The notes under the pieces: generated by a model
Databases searched by the model: none
Told to the model about the DNA's origin: nothing
The model's input: only the letters and a program-made list of their open reading frames with translations
Made by a program: the position numbers and the translations under genes
NCBI GenBank assembly: GCA_900759325.1
Contig: CAAEUW010000047.1
Span: 1 to 8,883, forward strand
Direction of reading: 5' to 3'
Length of the DNA stretch: 8,883 bases
From: an uncultured Peptostreptococcus sp.
GTDB lineage: Bacteria > Bacillota > Clostridia > Peptostreptococcales > Peptostreptococcaceae
Shown here: positions 5,702-8,883 of the stretch, one piece after another
How positions within the stretch are numbered: the first letter of the stretch is position 1
How the letters are laid out: the number at the start of each line of letters is the position of its first letter

Positions 5702-8479
5702 TTATTTGTCCTTAAGCGCTTGTTCGTATATTTCGTCTAAATTAGTAACATATGATGCATTCTTACCTGTTGAAGATATCTGGTTCCTCAAATCATTATA
5801 GTCAGTTTTTAACTGGTCCTTAGATAGGTTAGGTATCCTAGTCTTATAGGCACTTATCTTCAAGTCATAGTACTTGTTCTGACTAGCTATATAATTCTGT
5901 ATACCCTTGGCAGATATTGACTTTGATTTAGCATAAGCATCATTATAATTAAAGAACTCTCCTACCTTAAGCATATAGTAGCCTGCATTCCTAACAACCT
6001 GGGCCTCTACACCCCTATTAGCAAAATTATTAGCAACTGACTCAGCACCATCCTTGTCCTTAGTAGCACCTACGAATACAGTATAGTAAGTTCCCTTACC
6101 ATTTTTATACTGTTCCGCCTGCCTATCTAATTCACTAGCCTTGGCTTCATTTTCATCCCTAACCTTTTCTGCCTCAGTCTTTTGTGTTATTTCAGCAGTA
6201 GACTTAGGACCATCTTTGTCACCAGTAGTCTTGCTATCAACCTTTTTTTCCACCTTTAGGTTCTTCGTTGTATTATTAGTCTCTTCAACAGAAGGCATTG
6301 TAAACTGCTTTATAAAGAAAACATATGATGCGAATAGGACTGCTATTATAGCTACAATAATTATTCCATCTCTGGCCATCTTAGCCTTAGGTAGGGCTTC
6401 CATAAAGCCTCCCTTATCGCTATCATCTATATCTTCACTTGACTTTTTGTCTGTTCTTGCGTCTTTAAACTCAGCAAATTTAGAATATAACTTAGTATCT
6501 TTGAGCTTTTCTACAAGTCCAGGTCCCTCTTGGAAATCGTCAAACTCATCGTGTTCCTCATCCTCTAGTTCATTAACAAAATCATGTCCCGATGAATTTT
6601 CTTTTTCTATTTCTTCTTCATCTTGATCATTCATAGACATCATTTTTTCTAGTTCTTCGAGATCATTTGCTTTATCATCCTGGGGTTTTCTTTCATCAGA
6701 TGGTTCAATACTCACATAGTTATGTTCTCCAGCTAAATCCTCTTGAATTTCAGATAAGTCATCATGCTCTACTTGATTATCAAGCTTACCTAGGTCTCCA
6801 TAATGAATATGACCTACTTGTTGTCCAGTATCTTCCTTCTTAGGATATACACAGTCGCCTTCTTCAAATACAATATCTGCCTTGCCAGCTAGCGACTTGA
6901 TACCTGGATTTACAATTTCTTCAGCTATGTGTCTTTCATCGATTAGCTCATCATATTCTTTCTTGCTGTCATTATCTTCCTTACGTCTATTCTTCTCCCT
7001 CATCATAATTATGGCTAGGGCATTTTCATCCTGGATAGACTTGTCTCCGTTAAATAGGTTGGGATCAATATCATTATATTCATCTTCATCAAGATTTGAA
7101 TACTCATCATCCCTGCGCTTTTTTGAAAAGAAGTTTTTGAATCTGTCTGATATACTATCTTTTTCGTAGTAGTCTTCTTCATCGTTAATTTCATCATAAT
7201 TATATTCTTCAAATTCATCATCATAGTACTCATCAGAAGCAAGATCATAGTCTTCCCTATTCTTTTTCTTAAATAGGTTGTCCTTTAGTGATGATATAAA
7301 ACCACCCTGGTCTTCTTTACCATAGTAATCTATTCCATCGACTATATTCTCTACCCTTTCCCCTATAGGAACATCCATACCAGTATCTAAAAGTTCCATC
7401 TTCTGGGCAAAATCAATCTTATCATAACTAGTATCAACTACACTTCTACCAAAAAAATTATTGTTTTCTATATTGAAATCTGACTTAACCAGTTTGTGGC
7501 AGCCTATCCATCTAGACTTATTTAGGAAAGTCTTGTTCCTTACGAGCCTTTCAATAACTTCCTTAAATTCATTTTCATCTAAAAGCCCTATAACCATCAT
7601 CCTAAAAGCATTGACAAAGTACTGCTTGTTTTCATCAGAAATATAGTCCATGAGAAGGGCTACACATGATACATAGTCTCTCGATCCTTCAGAGAAACCG
7701 TACGCATCATCTTCTTCAATATCTTCAGCTAGTACAGCGTCCCTAAATATATCATTAATCTTAACTGATATTTCAGGTGTACTAATCATTGATACATACT
7801 TACTAAAGCTTATGCACTTATCTTCATCTGCTAGCTCATATTCTTCTGATATGTCATCATCCTCTACTAGGGCTTCATCAGTAAATTCCTCTATTGGAGG
7901 CTCTTGACTAAAAAGTATTTCATTTATCATCGTGAATATTTCATTCATCAAGTCTATTTTAACTTCTTCAGTACTCATATCAAGTATATCCTTATACTTA
8001 TCTACATTTCCTGATATTACAGTTATAACCATTCCAAGAACATCCTTGTAAATATTTAGGATTTTATAGTCATTTTCTATTTTTTCTATCTTCTTTACAC
8101 CTGAATTCTTGTCATAAGACAAAAATATCTTCCTATCCTTGTCATTAAGGTGTTTATTGCCGTTCTTCATAGCCTTATTTACATATTGTCTTGAAGAAGC
8201 CTTGATATTTTCAATACTTTTTTCCACAGACTGATGCCCCTGTATAAGGTCATTCTGTATCCACATCTCCAATATATACTCTAGCTTTTTAATTATCGAC
8301 TTGTAATATATTATATTGTATCTTAAAAGCTCTATATACTTTTCTTCGTTTTCATCTACTTTTTCAAATTTATTTTTAAGCGTTTCATTTAAGTTAGTGT
8401 TCATAGCATACTTGTCTTCAATGTATTTTTCATTAACTTCAAGAACAGCTAACCTAATCAATTCTCTGCTATTATTCAA
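5702..8479 (-). CDS. Single-pass membrane protein, acidic cytoplasmic region and SPOR-like domain
   Basis: Read from TTG at 8477..8479 this is 925 residues. The start is chosen because AAGGAG (8488..8493) lies eight bases ahead; a GTG at 8486..8488 would add three residues but overlaps that site. Layout: helical region to about 190; acidic linker; second helical region about 222-327; long, very acidic, Tyr/Asn/Lys-rich disordered stretch about 411-652 with basic islands; one transmembrane helix at 705-723 (IIIVAIIAVLFASYVFF) after a basic KAKMAR, so N-in, C-out; low-complexity linker; then about 796-877, which resembles a SPOR domain (YYTVFVGATKDKDGAESVAN, then GYYMLKVGEFFNYNDAY). SPOR domains bind denuded glycan strands of peptidoglycan, often at division sites. 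A 48-residue tail follows. The large intracellular part is unlike usual small SPOR proteins such as FtsN. It is first in the operon and coupled to the 659-residue gene. Function is likely cell division or wall organisation, by inference. Confidence 0.88.
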   Translation of the reverse strand: MNNSRELIRLAVLEVNEKYIEDKYAMNTNLNETLKNKFEKVDENEEKYIELLRYNIIYYKSIIKKLEYILEMWIQNDLIQGHQSVEKSIENIKASSRQYVNKAMKNGNKHLNDKDRKIFLSYDKNSGVKKIEKIENDYKILNIYKDVLGMVITVISGNVDKYKDILDMSTEEVKIDLMNEIFTMINEILFSQEPPIEEFTDEALVEDDDISEEYELADEDKCISFSKYVSMISTPEISVKINDIFRDAVLAEDIEEDDAYGFSEGSRDYVSCVALLMDYISDENKQYFVNAFRMMVIGLLDENEFKEVIERLVRNKTFLNKSRWIGCHKLVKSDFNIENNNFFGRSVVDTSYDKIDFAQKMELLDTGMDVPIGERVENIVDGIDYYGKEDQGGFISSLKDNLFKKKNREDYDLASDEYYDDEFEEYNYDEINDEEDYYEKDSISDRFKNFFSKKRRDDEYSNLDEDEYNDIDPNLFNGDKSIQDENALAIIMMREKNRRKEDNDSKKEYDELIDERHIAEEIVNPGIKSLAGKADIVFEEGDCVYPKKEDTGQQVGHIHYGDLGKLDNQVEHDDLSEIQEDLAGEHNYVSIEPSDERKPQDDKANDLEELEKMMSMNDQDEEEIEKENSSGHDFVNELEDEEHDEFDDFQEGPGLVEKLKDTKLYSKFAEFKDARTDKKSSEDIDDSDKGGFMEALPKAKMARDGIIIVAIIAVLFASYVFFIKQFTMPSVEETNNTTKNLKVEKKVDSKTTGDKDGPKSTAEITQKTEAEKVRDENEAKASELDRQAEQYKNGKGTYYTVFVGATKDKDGAESVANNFANRGVEAQVVRNAGYYMLKVGEFFNYNDAYAKSKSISAKGIQNYIASQNKYYDLKISAYKTRIPNLSKDQLKTDYNDLRNQISSTGKNASYVTNLDEIYEQALKDK

Positions 8480-8532
8480 TGTATTCACTCCTTATTAGTT
8501 TTATTATTACTAAATTTCAGTTCATTACTACT

Positions 8533-8563
8533 ATTATAGCATATTTTCTATTATTAGTTTCAA
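8533..8563 (-). promoter_or_regulatory. Promoter of the six-gene operon
   Basis: On the minus strand a perfect -10, TATAAT (8533..8538), carries an extended TG (TGCTATAAT). The best -35 is TTGAAA (8558..8563), 19 bases away, which is long but tolerable with an extended -10. The expected transcript start near 8526 gives a leader of about 47 bases before the TTG at 8479, with no large structure I can see. Confidence 0.65.
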
Positions 8564-8588
8564 ACTATTTAAAATAAGTTAATAATAT

Positions 8589-8617
8589 TTGCATTGGACT
8601 AGTCTTTTTGGTATAAT
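8589..8617 (+). promoter_or_regulatory. rnpB promoter
   Basis: TTGCAT (8589..8594), a 17-base spacer, and a perfect TATAAT (8612..8617) with an extended TG (TGGTATAAT). The predicted start is at about 8623 to 8625, just where the RNase P RNA sequence begins. It is arranged back-to-back with the operon promoter, with about 25 bases between the two -35 boxes. Confidence 0.7.
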
Positions 8618-8622
8618 TGTTG

Positions 8623-8883
8623 ACAAGTATAGCAGGTGATCGCAGGTAGAAATACGTGAGGAAAGTCGGAGCTCCATAGAGCAGGGTGCTAGGTAACGCC
8701 TAGTGAGAGCGATCTTAAGGATAGTGCAACAGAAATAAACCGCCCTTAATAGGGTAAGGATGGAAAGGCGAGGTAAGAGCTCACCAGCATATAGGTGACT
8801 ATATGGCTATGTAAACCCCACCTGGTGCAAGGCCAAGATAGGAATAAGAGATGTTGCTCGCATCTCCCGGTAGGTAGGCCGCT
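8623..8883 (+). ncRNA. rnpB: RNase P RNA, type A, 3' end cut by the window
   Basis: This is the catalytic RNA that trims the 5' leader from precursor tRNAs. The universally conserved blocks are in order: GAGGAAAGTC (8658..8667), GCAGGGTGCTAGGTAACGCC (8681..8700), GTGCAACAGAAA with AAACCGCC (8724..8744), GGTAAGAGCTCACC, and GGTGCAAGGCCAAG at about 8824..8837. These follow the E. coli M1 RNA pattern, so it is type A (ancestral) and not the Bacillus type B. A P12-like hairpin has CATATAG and CTATATG arms closing a GTGA loop (8788..8805), and a short stem GAGATG/CATCTC lies at 8848..8866. The 5' P3 region is compact, with a GAAA loop. The 3' part, with the second strands of P1, P2 and P4, lies beyond the window. 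The 5' end is estimated from the promoter and could be off by a few bases. Confidence 0.96.

Noticed and set aside
6141..6626. Plus-strand open frame of 161 codons, very rich in Ser
   Set aside because: It lies antisense to the acidic and linker part of the SPOR gene. Its Ser runs are the reverse complement of Glu/Asp codons, and it has no convincing ribosome site.
7015..7248. Minus-strand 77-codon frame rich in Met and Leu
   Set aside because: It is a frame-shifted reading of the repetitive acidic codons of the SPOR gene, with Met runs from GATGA-type repeats. It has no independent start signal.
8623..8883. tmRNA or 6S RNA as alternatives for the structured RNA
   Set aside because: The ordered conserved blocks (GAGGAAAGTC, AGGGTGC..GGTAACGCC, GTGCAACAG, GCAAGGCCAA) are diagnostic of RNase P RNA.

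Overview
The window looks like chromosome from a low-GC Gram-positive anaerobe of the Clostridia/Tissierellia type; a Peptoniphilaceae-like host is my best guess, not proven. The reasons are AT-rich DNA, strong AGGAGG-type ribosome binding sites, lipoproteins with Gram-positive-style lipoboxes, and an RNase P RNA of type A rather than the Bacillus type B.

Six protein genes lie on the minus strand and read right to left from about 8479 to 108. In transcription order they are: a large single-pass membrane protein with an acidic cytoplasmic part and a C-terminal SPOR-like domain (5702..8479); an unrecognised 659-residue soluble protein (3708..5687); a 58-residue small protein (3523..3699); the UDP-glucose 4-epimerase galE (2489..3511); and two paralogous secreted lipoproteins related to the DUF3798 / periplasmic-binding-protein-like family (1315..2418 and 108..1304). 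Four of the five junctions are 7 to 14 bases long, with the upstream stop codon built into the downstream Shine-Dalgarno sequence, so this is almost certainly one translationally coupled operon. The fifth junction, galE to the first lipoprotein, is a 70-base gap.

To the right, an AT-rich divergent spacer of roughly 140 bases holds two back-to-back extended -10 promoters. One drives the operon leftward. The other drives rnpB (RNase P RNA, from about 8623) rightward, and rnpB runs off the window end before its 3' third. To the left of the operon, about 107 bases hold a minus-strand promoter-like sequence overlapping a perfect 12-base palindrome, and a Shine-Dalgarno at the window edge. Another minus-strand gene therefore probably starts just outside.

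Taken together, the operon looks like a cell-envelope or division module. A SPOR-type peptidoglycan-binding anchor has a large intracellular scaffold, a cytoplasmic partner is translated with it, GalE supplies UDP-galactose (and perhaps UDP-GalNAc) for wall glycopolymers, and two surface lipoproteins sit outside. That role is inferred from domain content and gene order; only GalE and the RNase P RNA can be assigned a specific function from sequence alone. I saw no tRNA genes, CRISPR arrays, insertion sequences or phage genes.
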